From Planctomycetota bacterium (GTDB taxonomy: Bacteria; Planctomycetota; Phycisphaerae; WQYP01), in NCBI GenBank assembly GCA_021808485.1, contig JAKBBN010000015.1:1-47393 (forward strand): DNA of 47,393 nt. The letters run 5' to 3'. The notes beneath the pieces are model-generated. The model saw only the letters and a program-made list of their open reading frames with translations, was not told the DNA's origin and ran no database searches. The translations under genes were made by a program, and so were the position numbers. Numbering within the stretch: position 1 is the stretch's first letter; each line of letters begins with the position of its first letter. Shown here piece by piece: positions 8,702-17,012 of the stretch.

Positions 8702-9272
8702 GATGATGCGGGTGTCTTATCTCTGTTTATAGCTGATTTCGCACAGGCGGCTTTCGCATGCGCGGGATCAATCAACCGCAGTAATGACTTTCGTCACAAT
8801 CGGCTTCCTTTGTTGGCGGAAGTCATGGGTGCGGTCGTTCCGGCTCGTGCGGAGGGCCGCGCGGATGTGCAGGATTTTGGGGCAGATCATGAGTCATGGT
8901 TCCGTGCAAGTAATCTTGATTACCGCCGGCATCCGCAGCATCAGCGTACATTGCATCCGGCTTGATGATCTGCTGCCGACGCTCCCTGAAATTCAGTCCG
9001 CGAATCACATTGTTCTCAAGGTGGATGTTGAGGGCCACGAAATGTCCGTGTTCCGCGGGGCCGCAGAGTTTATTCGCACCCGGCAGCCCGTTATCTTTTT
9101 CGAGTGGAATAAAGATTGCGTCACTCCGGATCGGGCCTCTTTGAAAACAATGACCGACTTTCTTGCAGCGCTGGCTCCCTATCGTTTTTCCGCCGTCCAC
9201 GAAGCGGGTGGCAATATTCCGTTTCCACCCCCGGCTGAAGAATCTCCCTTGAATATCATCGCACAGATTTAG
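8702..9272 (+). pseudogene. FkbM-family methyltransferase remnant, frameshifted
   Basis: The reading frame ending at 9272 encodes VHCIRLDDLLPTL, then VLKVDVEGHEMSVFRGA and PVIFFEW, which is the C-terminal half of an FkbM-type SAM-dependent methyltransferase (LDxL...KxDxEGxE...GA pattern). The N-terminal SAM-binding glycine motif is absent. A different frame upstream (8702 to the stop at 8963-8965) stays open through the expected middle part and stops just inside the recognisable part, as expected after a one-base shift near 8910. I read this as a decayed gene and not as an expressed 162-residue protein, although a short ORF from 8784 is technically intact. Assignment of the upstream frame to the same gene is an inference. 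Confidence 0.55.
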
Positions 9273-9613
9273 CCCGCCTTTTGCAATTTTCCAGGCCTGC
9301 ATTTCTATGGAATCCGCCTGCAGTTGCCGTTGGACCGCCCGCCTTGGTCGCTGCCGGTTCTCGGTGCTCTGTATCTTCCGCGAGAGTTCAACGTGTCCGA
9401 TTGGTCGGCGGCACATAGCCCATGTGATCCTGCCGGCGTTTCATGGCTCAGGATCGCCGTCGTTCACCTTGGCCGCCAAAAAACGCGGCGCGTAACGCGG
9501 ACATTCCTGCCTGCGTTGCATTGCTTGGGCTGAGCTGTCACCAACACCACCGTTCATTCATTGCCGTGTCCAGTCCGCCCATGTTGCAATTCTAAACGCC
9601 TGCGATTGGTGCC
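9273..9613. other. No recognisable gene
   Basis: Short overlapping frames exist (for example 9324-9533 on the plus strand) but none has a family motif or a convincing ribosome-binding site. It is probably further decayed sequence behind the FkbM remnant. Confidence 0.4.
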
Positions 9614-10009
9614 TCATCGGCGAAAAGGGACAAAGCGGCGAAGTTCCGGAATCCTCAGGTAGAGTCCCAGCCAAACAAACAACCCCACGATCAGCGGCAG
9701 CCAAAATGGCTGGCCGGCTCGCACATGGCTTGCGGTGGCGCCGCCCAGATATCCCGTAAGCAGAATCGCGCCAAGCACGGCCGTCCGCGGGTAGCAATAA
9801 ATCAGCACGCAGACCACCTCCACGGCTGCAATTCCCCTTGCCATGCCGGCCTGATAGCCAAGATCGGTCAGCATTTTGACCATCGGCTGAGGATCAATCA
9901 GCATCGCCACCCCGCCAAGGCCCATGATTGCAATCACGATCAGGCTCATTACGCGGCCAATCCACAGGGCCGCGCTGCTGCCCATCGGTGCGGTTGTCTG
10001 TTTTTCCAC
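9614..10009 (-). CDS. DoxX-like small membrane protein
   Basis: A 131-residue protein with four predicted membrane helices (about residues 15-37, 55-75, 78-95 and 103-122) and the DoxX-type pattern in which helix 1 ends in a short GGVAML loop and the RGIAAVEVV helix is followed by P-R-T-A-V-L-GA. The family is broad and functions are mostly unknown (some members relate to thiosulfate or redox metabolism). It is divergent from the XylR-like regulator at 10328, with 318 bases between the two starts, so joint control is possible but unproven. The C-terminus is short and basic (RRFVPFRR). Confidence 0.65.
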   Translation of the reverse strand: MEKQTTAPMGSSAALWIGRVMSLIVIAIMGLGGVAMLIDPQPMVKMLTDLGYQAGMARGIAAVEVVCVLIYCYPRTAVLGAILLTGYLGGATASHVRAGQPFWLPLIVGLFVWLGLYLRIPELRRFVPFRR

Positions 10010-10327
10010 CGTAATGCTCCTTGATTAATCGGTGCTGAATCAACAGAAAGTCTCTTATAATGATAGCCGTAAGGTCTCGGCCCGGCCTTTTGCTCGCCTC
10101 TTCCGATTGTGGCATGGTAATGATCAAACCGAGTGTAAAACGTGATATTAATTCACAATGGCGGACTATGCTTCGAGTGTGAAACACGCCTTCTTTTCTT
10201 GCCACTTGCATTATTGCGACACAAAGACGACTATAATTGGCATATTTGTATCGCCGATGTTCACCTTCCGGGCATGGGTGACAGTGTGGCGGACAGTAGA
10301 GTGGAAAGCCGGTTTAGAGATATAACC

Positions 10328-11545
10328 ATGAATTCAACTCGTCGTGTTGCGGTATTAATGGGAATTGATTCGGCATTCGGCCGCGAGTTGCTGCGCGGAA
10401 TAAATGATTATGCCCGCCGCAACGGCCATTGGCATCTCTATTTCGGCCATACACCGGAACTGGCCATGTTGCCGACTTCCGAGCCATGGGGTGTTGATGG
10501 ATTGATTGTTTACCTTGGCACAAGAGATGATTACCGCAATATTGAACGCATGGGGCTTCCCGCCGTGAACATCGGCAGTGCTTTTGATGATTTATCCATT
10601 CTTTCAGTGCGGCCGGACAATGATGCCATCGGTCAAGCCGCCGCTGAGCATCTGATCTCGAGTGGCCTTTCATCATTTGCATGTGTCAGCCTGGCGGATC
10701 ATGCGGGCGCCCAGGACCGTGTCCGGGGCTTTACCCGCGCGGTTGCCGCGGCATCACCGCAGCGGCATTTTGCCGGAGTTATCAGCTTGGAAGGAAGGTC
10801 TCCCGGTCCGTCACATCTGCCGCAGCTTGAAGCATTCCTTCGTGGGCTGCCCACGCCCTGCGGTCTTTTTGTATTCAATGACCGGTTCGCACAGGCCGTT
10901 CTGGAAGCTGCCCGCCGCTGCGGCCTGCGCATTCCGGACGATATTGCGATGGTAAGCGTCGACAATGACGATCTGCTGTGCAATCTTTCCAATCCGCAGC
11001 TTTCAAGTGTGGATTCTGCGGCTGACCATGTTGGCTTTCGGGCCGCTGCGGTGCTTTACGATATGATGCGGGGCAAAAAGCCCCCTGCTGGTCCTGTGCT
11101 TATTCCGCACCGCGGCGTTATAACTCGCCGATCATCCGACGTGCTGGCGGTTAATGACCCGGTTGTGGCCCGGGCGCTTAAGTATATTCGTCAAGAACCG
11201 CCCGCCAACCTCAGCATTGACACAATTGTGAAGGGGGCTGATATTTCCCGTCGCACGCTGGAAAGGCGTTTTGCGCAGGTTCTGGGTAGAAGTGTGTATG
11301 ACGAAATTCGCCAGCGCCGGATGCAGCACGCCAAATACCTCCTTTCCCACACAACCTTACCCATGGAGCGCGTTGGCGAAGAATGCGGATTCTGTCATCT
11401 GTCGCATTTCAGCAATGCCTTTGCCCATGTCGTGGGCATGCGGCCCACCAAATATCAGCAGATGACACGGGTTATTCCCGGTGGCAACGGCGGGGTGTCT
11501 GTGGACCTGACCAAGCCGCAACGCAAGCGGCGGACCCGGAAATAA
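10328..11545 (+). CDS. XylR-like transcription regulator (LacI-type sensor + AraC HTH)
   Basis: A 405-residue regulator with the XylR architecture (E. coli XylR is 392 residues): a LacI/periplasmic-binding-protein-like sugar-sensing domain at about 5-275 and an AraC-type DNA-binding domain at about 280-385. The N-terminus RRVAVLMGI..AFGRELLRGI is characteristic of XylR-type regulators. IPDDIAMVSVDNDD is the LacI-like hinge strand, and GMRPTKYQ closes the AraC second helix-turn-helix. The frame is open from 10142, but the ATG at 10328 gives the conserved N-terminus. Such regulators usually activate sugar-catabolism genes after binding a monosaccharide; the ligand here is unknown. It precedes the prepilin/PEP-CTERM modules, but 657 bases separate them and no operator could be defined. 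Confidence 0.88.
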   Translation: MNSTRRVAVLMGIDSAFGRELLRGINDYARRNGHWHLYFGHTPELAMLPTSEPWGVDGLIVYLGTRDDYRNIERMGLPAVNIGSAFDDLSILSVRPDNDAIGQAAAEHLISSGLSSFACVSLADHAGAQDRVRGFTRAVAAASPQRHFAGVISLEGRSPGPSHLPQLEAFLRGLPTPCGLFVFNDRFAQAVLEAARRCGLRIPDDIAMVSVDNDDLLCNLSNPQLSSVDSAADHVGFRAAAVLYDMMRGKKPPAGPVLIPHRGVITRRSSDVLAVNDPVVARALKYIRQEPPANLSIDTIVKGADISRRTLERRFAQVLGRSVYDEIRQRRMQHAKYLLSHTTLPMERVGEECGFCHLSHFSNAFAHVVGMRPTKYQQMTRVIPGGNGGVSVDLTKPQRKRRTRK

Positions 11546-11953
11546 TACCAAGTTGTTTAATGTCGCGACGGCGCCGCCAACTAAAAGCTCAACTAAAAAT
11601 TAGTTTCAAACATTTGGATTTTACCATTGCCGGACATCGGTCGCGCATGCCACGGAAATAGTTGCGTAGTGCCAACCGCTCTTTTGGGATTCGTGTGCGC
11701 CACGGCTGTCGATTTGTTGGCGGTCACTATTGCTCGCTGATTCAAGTTGGAAAATCCCAACCCGGGCCGGATGAAACTTCCGAATTTTCGTCCAAATAAT
11801 TGCACCGGCTGCCCGGATGGAAAAAGAGGCTCGTGCTATTTGGTTCGTGTTGGTGCGCGGCGTCAGTCGGCTGATTTTTGCCATCCGGAACGGTTCGCCG
11901 CCGCTGATCGGAAGACAGGCAACAGATAAATTAGAATTACGCGAAAGAGAAAA
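11546..11953. other. Intergenic, no recognisable gene
   Basis: About 400 bases follow the regulator without a supported gene. A 60-codon frame at 11747-11929 has no family motif or ribosome-binding site. The right edge grades into the AT-rich promoter of the first prepilin module. Confidence 0.5.
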
Positions 11954-12145
11954 AACAAATAATTTATAAAAAAATTAAAAAAATATCAATTAGTACTTGC
12001 ATATATAGGACATTGCATTATAATAAATCTGTCATTTGGGTGGGCTGTCTTGATAATGGCCCGGCGCAGTCTGTCTGGTCATTTACTTTTGGCGGTGTTC
12101 TTCTGCCGCACGGCGGTTTTATCGCCTAGATTTTCAGGATCGTCA
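11954..12145 (+). repeat. Duplicated promoter/leader, copy 1 (candidate structured 5' UTR)
   Basis: This stretch aligns without gaps to 14386-14577 (offset 2432). By hand I count 103 of 131 identical bases from 12015 to 12145. It contains an A/T-rich upstream element, the promoter, a hairpin GGGCTGT (12042-12048) / ATGGCCC (12056-12062), and a second hairpin GCGG-loop-CCGC in 12091-12110 with the loop GTTCTTCT conserved in both copies. The first hairpin differs between copies by compensatory changes. It ends about 57 bases before the prepilin start. I do not recognise it as a known riboswitch. Confidence 0.75.
11997..12024 (+). promoter_or_regulatory. Sigma70-type promoter of prepilin module 1
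   Basis: TTGCAT (11997-12002), a 16-base spacer, then TATAAT (12019-12024), lying behind an A-rich tract that could act as an UP element. The same TTGCAT-16-TATAAT layout precedes module 2, and TTGCAA-16-TATACT precedes module 3. The start site would be near 12031, giving a leader of about 170 bases. Confidence 0.7.
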
Positions 12146-12202
12146 TGCACAATGCAGGAGGCTGAGGCGGATACGCATATTTTTTTATAAGGAGACTATT
12201 CC

Positions 12203-13213
12203 ATGAAATCTGCTGCGAACTTTCGATCTGTTCAAAGCCACAGGGGCGCTACAGCATCCGTTCCATTGGAAAAGCGGAGGTGGTGTTCCAAGGCATTTAC
12301 ATTGGTGGAACTGCTGGTCGTCATTTCAATTATCGCCTTGCTTATTGCCCTGCTTCTGCCGGCGCTGGCCCGCGCCAAGGACGAAGCCAATACCACCGTC
12401 TGTGCCAGCAACCTCCGCGGTATTGATCAGGCGGCCATGGAGTACAGCGCCGTCTACCATGATCAGCCGTTGCCCAGCATGACGGTCTCCACCCAGGGCG
12501 GCAATCAGGACCGCTGGTTGATATGGCCGGCCATATTAATGGTGACCGGAATCATCCCGCCGCAATCCGACTCCGGCAAGAATGGCGGGTACAATGTGCC
12601 GTCAATTCCCACTATTTTTTACGATCCCGGTGATAACAACGGCGCCTCGGCAAACGCCATTGACGGCATTAACGCCTACAGCTATTACATCATTCTGCCG
12701 GGCGGAAAAAAGGCACTTGTGCCCTATGTAACGGCATACACAATCAATGGCGGCTGGGTAAACCCGGAGTATAACCCCAACTATCCCAACAGCGAGTTTA
12801 TGACTTCCCAGGGTTTTACCCACCGTTATGTCACGGCTCCCATGTTCGGACCGGGATATAAAAACTATCTGCCCTCGCCCGGCCAACCTCCCATTGCCTC
12901 CTTTCACAGCCCGGCGCATGACGTCTACTTTTTTGACGGTACGGAATGGGCCAATGACAACAATATGCTCAACGGCCCGGTTGGCCGCCATAACCGCACC
13001 TGGGGTTCCAATTCCCAGCCGACGATGTCGGGATATACGAATCTGGCGTTTCTTGACGGGCACGTGCAACTCTATCCGCGGGCTGAATTGCCGCAGAGTA
13101 ATGCGCCCATGCGGGGCGGCGCCTGTGCGGATGGCGGTCTGTACGGCATCCCATATCAAACGGTTCAGCCGCCGTGGTTCAATATGAATTATGACGTGAT
13201 GAACAGTAATTGA
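12203..13213 (+). CDS. Prepilin-like protein of module 1 (DUF1559-like)
   Basis: A 336-residue protein with a type II/IV prepilin signal: a basic leader of about 30 residues, then FTLVELLVVISIIALLIALL, the methylation/cleavage helix. The remainder is a pseudopilin-like globular domain found in large numbers in planctomycetes. The C-terminus carries NLAFLDGHVQLY, equivalent to the H-X9-DG tail, but the histidine position is Met. The residue before the cleavage-site Phe is Ala instead of the usual Gly, so processing may be altered. An AAGGAG ribosome-binding site precedes the ATG at 12203. Its prepilin helix is nearly identical at DNA level to that of the third copy at 17235, pointing to recent duplication. 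It is followed by a PEP-CTERM gene, as in the two sister modules. The function is unknown; surface or secretion-related assembly is likely. Confidence 0.85.
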   Translation: MKSAANFRSVQSHRGATASVPLEKRRWCSKAFTLVELLVVISIIALLIALLLPALARAKDEANTTVCASNLRGIDQAAMEYSAVYHDQPLPSMTVSTQGGNQDRWLIWPAILMVTGIIPPQSDSGKNGGYNVPSIPTIFYDPGDNNGASANAIDGINAYSYYIILPGGKKALVPYVTAYTINGGWVNPEYNPNYPNSEFMTSQGFTHRYVTAPMFGPGYKNYLPSPGQPPIASFHSPAHDVYFFDGTEWANDNNMLNGPVGRHNRTWGSNSQPTMSGYTNLAFLDGHVQLYPRAELPQSNAPMRGGACADGGLYGIPYQTVQPPWFNMNYDVMNSN

Positions 13214-13234
13214 AATACCTACGAATCGGCAAGG

Positions 13235-13275
13235 GGCGCAGGCCGTTGCAACACGATCGGCAATTTGCCTGCGCC
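13235..13275 (+). other. Intergenic hairpin of module 1
   Basis: GGCGCAGGC (13235-13243) pairs perfectly with GCCTGCGCC (13267-13275), starting 22 bases after the prepilin stop. No T-run follows, so it is not a standard terminator; it may stabilise the upstream mRNA end or attenuate transcription into the PEP-CTERM gene. Confidence 0.6.
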
Positions 13276-13336
13276 GGATACAAAAGAGTAAGGATGTTCA
13301 GCGCACTGTTAAATGTTAAATGTCGGAGATTTGAAT

Positions 13337-14143
13337 ATGCAATCGCAAGTAACCGGATTTATGTTCGCCGTTAGCTTGGCCATACCAGTTACCCTGGCTC
13401 TCGGTTCCACCGGGTTGGCCCGTGCAGACACCGTTACAACAGGGGCGCTGTCGGCACAAACCGCCGGCAGCGGCATAAACGATGATGGCGATGTAATACC
13501 CGTCAGCACGGGCTATTATGCCGCAGCCTTTGATTCCACCACCGGTGGAACAGTCGGCGGCGTCAATTTTACCGCGTTTCCCGGGAAAAATGGCACTGGT
13601 TCCGGTGGGATGGTGACGCTCGCCAATTTCGGGCACGACTACACCGGGTACTTCACCTCCGCCGTTACCACCGGAGACTCCGCACTTGATGCGGTCTTGA
13701 AGGGCGGCAACTATGCGGATACTACCTCCGTCGGTCAGATCACATTCAATAACCTGACCGCAGGCCAGGGGTATGAGGTTCAGTTTTTGGTGGTGGATAA
13801 TCGGTCAAGTCAAATTGGCCGGTCCGTCCAGATCTCCAACAATTCTTCTTTCAGCAACGCCGGCAGCGGAAGCTACGCCAGCCCGGCGATTGAGTACGCC
13901 GTCGGTGGATCTCCAAGTGTCGGGTCATATGTCGACTGGGTTTTCGTCGCCAACAGTACGTCGCAGACGTTCTACGACGAACTTACGAATATCAACAGCA
14001 GCAGTACGCAATTTGGAACACCGCAGGGTACGCAGATCAATGCCCTGATTATCACTCCGACGCCGGAACCGGCCTCCATGGCCTTGCTTAGTTTGGGGGC
14101 GGCATCCATGCTGTTTCTTCGGCGCAGACGCCAAGCGCACTGA
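13337..14143 (+). CDS. PEP-CTERM surface protein of module 1
   Basis: A 268-residue exported protein. A signal peptide covers about residues 1-34 (hydrophobic FMFAVSLAIPVTLALGS, then ARA). The body is rich in Gly, Ser, Thr and Asn. The C-terminus is a PEP-CTERM sorting tail: TPEPASMALL, a hydrophobic stretch, then RRRRQ. In known systems an exosortase (EpsH/XrtA-type) cleaves such tails, often in proteins linked to exopolysaccharide; no exosortase is in the window. The ATG at 13337 has a GGAGA ribosome-binding site; an upstream in-frame ATG at 13313 lacks one. It is cotranscribed with the prepilin gene unless the intergenic hairpin blocks it. Confidence 0.85.
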   Translation: MQSQVTGFMFAVSLAIPVTLALGSTGLARADTVTTGALSAQTAGSGINDDGDVIPVSTGYYAAAFDSTTGGTVGGVNFTAFPGKNGTGSGGMVTLANFGHDYTGYFTSAVTTGDSALDAVLKGGNYADTTSVGQITFNNLTAGQGYEVQFLVVDNRSSQIGRSVQISNNSSFSNAGSGSYASPAIEYAVGGSPSVGSYVDWVFVANSTSQTFYDELTNINSSSTQFGTPQGTQINALIITPTPEPASMALLSLGAASMLFLRRRRQAH

Positions 14144-14201
14144 ATAGCACCCGCAGGCTGTTTTTTCGTTTCGCCTATCAGACTGTTACCAATCTTTTTG
14201 G

Positions 14202-14229
14202 GCCGCAGGCGGCTGCGGCTGCATTTTTA
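14202..14229 (+). terminator. Rho-independent terminator of module 1
   Basis: GCCGCAG (14202-14208) pairs with CTGCGGC (14213-14219) around a GCGG loop, followed by TGCATTTTT. It lies 58 bases after the PEP-CTERM stop. Confidence 0.75.
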
Positions 14230-14385
14230 CCGGGCTGACTGTGCGCATCGCCGCATTGAAGCAAGCAATCCTGCATCAATTATTCTGTCACCGGCCCCGC
14301 CGACATACCGCTATCCGCGATGATTGGTCGCCGCCGTTAAGTGGGAGCAAGGTGGCAGATCGACATCAAATACAAAAAGGCAGAT

Positions 14386-14577
14386 AACAAATAATTTATA
14401 AAAAATTAAAAAAATTATCTATTTTGACTTGCATATCTAAGTCTTTGTATTATAATAAAAATGTCATATGGATGGGTCGTATCGGTAACGACCCGGCGCG
14501 GTCTGATTCGTCATCTGCTTTTGGCGGCGTTCTTCTGCCGCCTGTCGGTTTTGTCGCCGGGGCTTTCAGGCTCGTCA
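14386..14577 (+). repeat. Duplicated promoter/leader, copy 2 (candidate structured 5' UTR)
   Basis: Gapless match to 11954-12145. The first hairpin is GGGTCGT (14474-14480) / ACGACCC (14488-14494), fully Watson-Crick. Relative to copy 1, a C-G pair became T-A and two G-T wobbles became C-G and G-C, so pairing is kept while the sequence changes. The second hairpin GGCGGC (14523-14528) / GCCGCC (14537-14542) gains one pair over copy 1. This is the sort of change expected of a selected RNA structure. Confidence 0.75.
14429..14456 (+). promoter_or_regulatory. Sigma70-type promoter of prepilin module 2
   Basis: TTGCAT (14429-14434), 16-base spacer, TATAAT (14451-14456). An overlapping TTGACT at 14424-14429 is an alternative -35 box. 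It is in the same place as the module 1 promoter relative to the leader hairpins. Confidence 0.7.
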
Positions 14578-14630
14578 CATGAAATTCAGGTAGCCGGGAT
14601 CGGCATAAATTAATAAAAGGAGATCGCGCC

Positions 14631-15611
14631 ATGAAATTGGCCGCCAAATTTCGATTTATCCATAGCCGCCGGAGTACCGTCCGCTCCACGGTTTTGAAAA
14701 AGCGATTCCCGCGTTCCACGGGCTTTACATTGGTTGAATTACTGGTCGTCATTTCGATTATTGCGATTCTCATATCCCTGTTGCTTCCCGCACTCTCGGC
14801 GGCAAAAAAGGATGCTGATGCTACGGTCTGCACCAGCAATGAGCGGGAGATGGCAACCGCTATGATCACCTACCAGGCGACATACTCCGGGGCGTTGTTC
14901 CCTTATATGGATATGCACGGCGCGCTGGAGGCCTGGATTGTGCCGCTCGCCCCGTTTCTCACGGATTCACATAAAACCAGTTCCTCCGGCGGATATCAAA
15001 TTGATTTCCAAAAATTGCAGACTGTGATTGTCTGTCCTTCCGTGCAGGCGCTGCCCGAAAACAGCCTTTCTTCAAGCAACATCGTCGGCGGCGTCGGTCA
15101 AACGTGGTGGTGGTCGGAACCCAAAAAATACAACACGACCTATGGTCAATACCAGTACACTTATTTTCAGGGCAGTTATTGCTTTAACGGCTGGCTTTAT
15201 GGTGCCGGGGGAAACTGGATTAAAAGTACATCCGCCGGGCTGGCGCTGGATCGTTACATCACTCCAAGCGTCTCGCCGCCGGCTTATTACTGGCCGAACA
15301 CCATCGTGAGCGTCTCCGCCGCTTCCGTACCTGTATTCGGTGATGGAATCTGGCTGGATGGCGGTCCCAAGGAAAACAATACACCTCCTCCGCCAAATTA
15401 TGTGGATGGGCAGCTTCTTTACGGCGGCAGCCTGCCCGGCGGCGGCGATCTTACCCGGTGGTGCATCCAGCGGCATGGCAATGGGATCAATCTGGCTTTT
15501 ATGGATGGCCATGCGGAGCATGTTGAACTGAAAAATCTATGGTCGCTCAATTGGGCCGACGGTTGGCAAACGCCCAGTCCGCTGCCAAAGGGTGTCGCCC
15601 AATTGCCTTAG
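14631..15611 (+). CDS. Prepilin-like protein of module 2 (DUF1559-like)
   Basis: A 326-residue protein with basic leader and the prepilin motif GFTLVELLVVISIIAILISL near residues 34-53, with the usual Gly before Phe. Its N-terminus (MKLAAKFRF) resembles that of module 1 (MKSAANFRS). The tail has an exact H-X9-DG motif: His282, then nine residues, then Asp292-Gly. The last 25 residues (ending WQTPSP..GV.LP) closely match those of the module 3 protein. An AAAAGGAG ribosome-binding site precedes the start. These proteins are thought to be exported and processed by prepilin peptidase; none is encoded nearby. Partner gene: the PEP-CTERM protein at 15859. Confidence 0.87.
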   Translation: MKLAAKFRFIHSRRSTVRSTVLKKRFPRSTGFTLVELLVVISIIAILISLLLPALSAAKKDADATVCTSNEREMATAMITYQATYSGALFPYMDMHGALEAWIVPLAPFLTDSHKTSSSGGYQIDFQKLQTVIVCPSVQALPENSLSSSNIVGGVGQTWWWSEPKKYNTTYGQYQYTYFQGSYCFNGWLYGAGGNWIKSTSAGLALDRYITPSVSPPAYYWPNTIVSVSAASVPVFGDGIWLDGGPKENNTPPPPNYVDGQLLYGGSLPGGGDLTRWCIQRHGNGINLAFMDGHAEHVELKNLWSLNWADGWQTPSPLPKGVAQLP

Positions 15612-15643
15612 CGGATTGGGCATTGGCTCAAGTCACGGCGGTT

Positions 15644-15672
15644 GGCCGGCTTGGAAGTATCAATCGCCGGCC
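15644..15672 (+). other. Intergenic hairpin of module 2
   Basis: GGCCGGC (15644-15650) pairs with GCCGGCC (15666-15672), beginning 33 bases after the prepilin stop. No T-run follows. Position and type match the hairpins in modules 1 and 3, although the sequences differ. Confidence 0.55.
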
Positions 15673-15858
15673 GCCTTATCGCCGACCAATGCCGCCGATC
15701 ATTGCCATGGAATCCGGGTTAAATGTTTGGAGGTCATGCATATGCAACAGTGAGTTCCGGCAGGTGCCGTCATAGTGATGGCAACCTCTATTTTCCTTTT
15801 TTTCCAGCGGCATTCGCCGCGCAATTCCGCCTTTGGCGGGAGAAAGTCAGGTGCAACA

Positions 15859-16770
15859 ATGTGGAGTCATTCAAACGGACAATGTCGCTTTGGCCGGTAT
15901 GTGCTATCGGCTGCGGCGGGGGCCCTGGGATTAATCGCCTGCAATGCCGCCCAAGCGACGTCCGTCTCCGTGCCCGTCGGCAATTTTTCATTTGAGTCCC
16001 CGGCCTTGGTCACTGCGACAACCGGTGTCAACAGCGGTGGTTATCAAACCAGCGAACAATACACGGTACAGTCCGCGGTGGGGGGCGGTCATGCGGTTGC
16101 CGATCCAATACCGTACTGGACCGTTTCCGAACCGGCGGGAAATTCACACGGCAGCCCGTCAGTGCCGGATTCATATGGTGTCGATAATCCGATCAATTCC
16201 AAGTTTGCCGGCACTTCCGGGACCTCGGCCACCCAAATTGACGGTTTGCTGCCGCCCACCGCCGATGGTTACCAGAACGCCTACGTCAATTTCACCGCGG
16301 CCACCACACCCTACACCGCTGTATTTACCTACGACCCCAATGACACGGCCACGGCGGGAGCCACCCCCATGCCCTTGGGAAACTTCACTCCGGGTGATAC
16401 GTACACATTGACGGTGGCCATCGGCAATCGCCTGGATAAAACGTTCTGGTCCTACGGTCTTACCTTGACTGAAAATGGTACGCCGGTCGGCGCCATGACC
16501 ACCGGCCAGACGACCTCCAATTCCGGAACGTTTTTTGACGCCACGTACAATTTTACCGCCGGCGCCTCGGATACGGGGGCAATCGGCATTCAGATTGACA
16601 CGACCGATGGCATGGCCGTTGGCGCCACCAAATCCAATGGTACACAAGCGAGTTTCGATAATGTCCGGCTCAGTTATGCGTCGGCCGCCACGCCTGAACC
16701 CGCTTCATTGCTGTTGATCATTCCAATGCTCGGCCTGTTGGCGCTCCGCCGCCGGGGGGCCATGGCCTGA
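15859..16770 (+). CDS. PEP-CTERM surface protein of module 2
   Basis: A 303-residue exported protein with a signal peptide (basic start, then YVLSAAAGALGLIACNAAQA) and a Gly/Thr/Asn-rich body with repeated beta-strand-like segments (VGNFSFESP, FDNVRLSY). FSFESP near the start and FDNV near the end suggest a jelly-roll carbohydrate-binding-like fold. The C-terminal tail TPEPASLLLIIP, hydrophobic stretch and LRRR is a PEP-CTERM sorting signal. The frame is open from 15775; I chose the ATG at 15859 because it places the signal peptide normally. It follows the module 2 prepilin gene after 247 bases containing a hairpin. Confidence 0.82.
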   Translation: MWSHSNGQCRFGRYVLSAAAGALGLIACNAAQATSVSVPVGNFSFESPALVTATTGVNSGGYQTSEQYTVQSAVGGGHAVADPIPYWTVSEPAGNSHGSPSVPDSYGVDNPINSKFAGTSGTSATQIDGLLPPTADGYQNAYVNFTAATTPYTAVFTYDPNDTATAGATPMPLGNFTPGDTYTLTVAIGNRLDKTFWSYGLTLTENGTPVGAMTTGQTTSNSGTFFDATYNFTAGASDTGAIGIQIDTTDGMAVGATKSNGTQASFDNVRLSYASAATPEPASLLLIIPMLGLLALRRRGAMA

Positions 16771-16797
16771 TTTCATGCGTGTAATTCTGCCTTGCCG

Positions 16798-16837
16798 GCC
16801 GCCGCGCTGCGGAATCCGTCTGCAGTGCGGCGGCTTT
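16798..16837 (+). terminator. Rho-independent terminator of module 2
   Basis: GCCGCCGC (16798-16805) pairs with GCGGCGGC (16827-16834), and the inner bases extend the stem to about 15 pairs including wobbles. A short TTT follows. It lies 27 bases after the PEP-CTERM stop. Confidence 0.7.
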
Positions 16838-16984
16838 GCATTATGGGGCGTGCCAAGATCCGGCATACGTTGACTTATAAATACAGCTATACGTGGAAGT
16901 TACGCCGAAACCACCGGATTCGCGCCATCCCTGCGCTTAAGCTCCGGCACGGCTTTTTAGGCAGACAAAAAACAGAATTTTAAT

Positions 16985-17012
16985 TTGCAATTAAATACAA
17001 TTTGCTTATACT
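16985..17012 (+). promoter_or_regulatory. Sigma70-type promoter of prepilin module 3
   Basis: TTGCAA (16985-16990), 16-base spacer, TATACT (17007-17012), in an AT-rich patch. Spacing and boxes match the promoters of modules 1 and 2, but the leader that follows is unrelated. Confidence 0.6.

Noticed and set aside
11747..11929. 60-residue frame upstream of module 1 with a CTGCPDG segment
   Set aside because: No ribosome-binding site, no recognised family, and its composition matches non-coding sequence.
12030..12145. Known riboswitch (c-di-GMP GEMM type) in the module 1 leader
   Set aside because: The conserved GEMM bases and tetraloop/receptor pattern are not present; the leader is unassigned.
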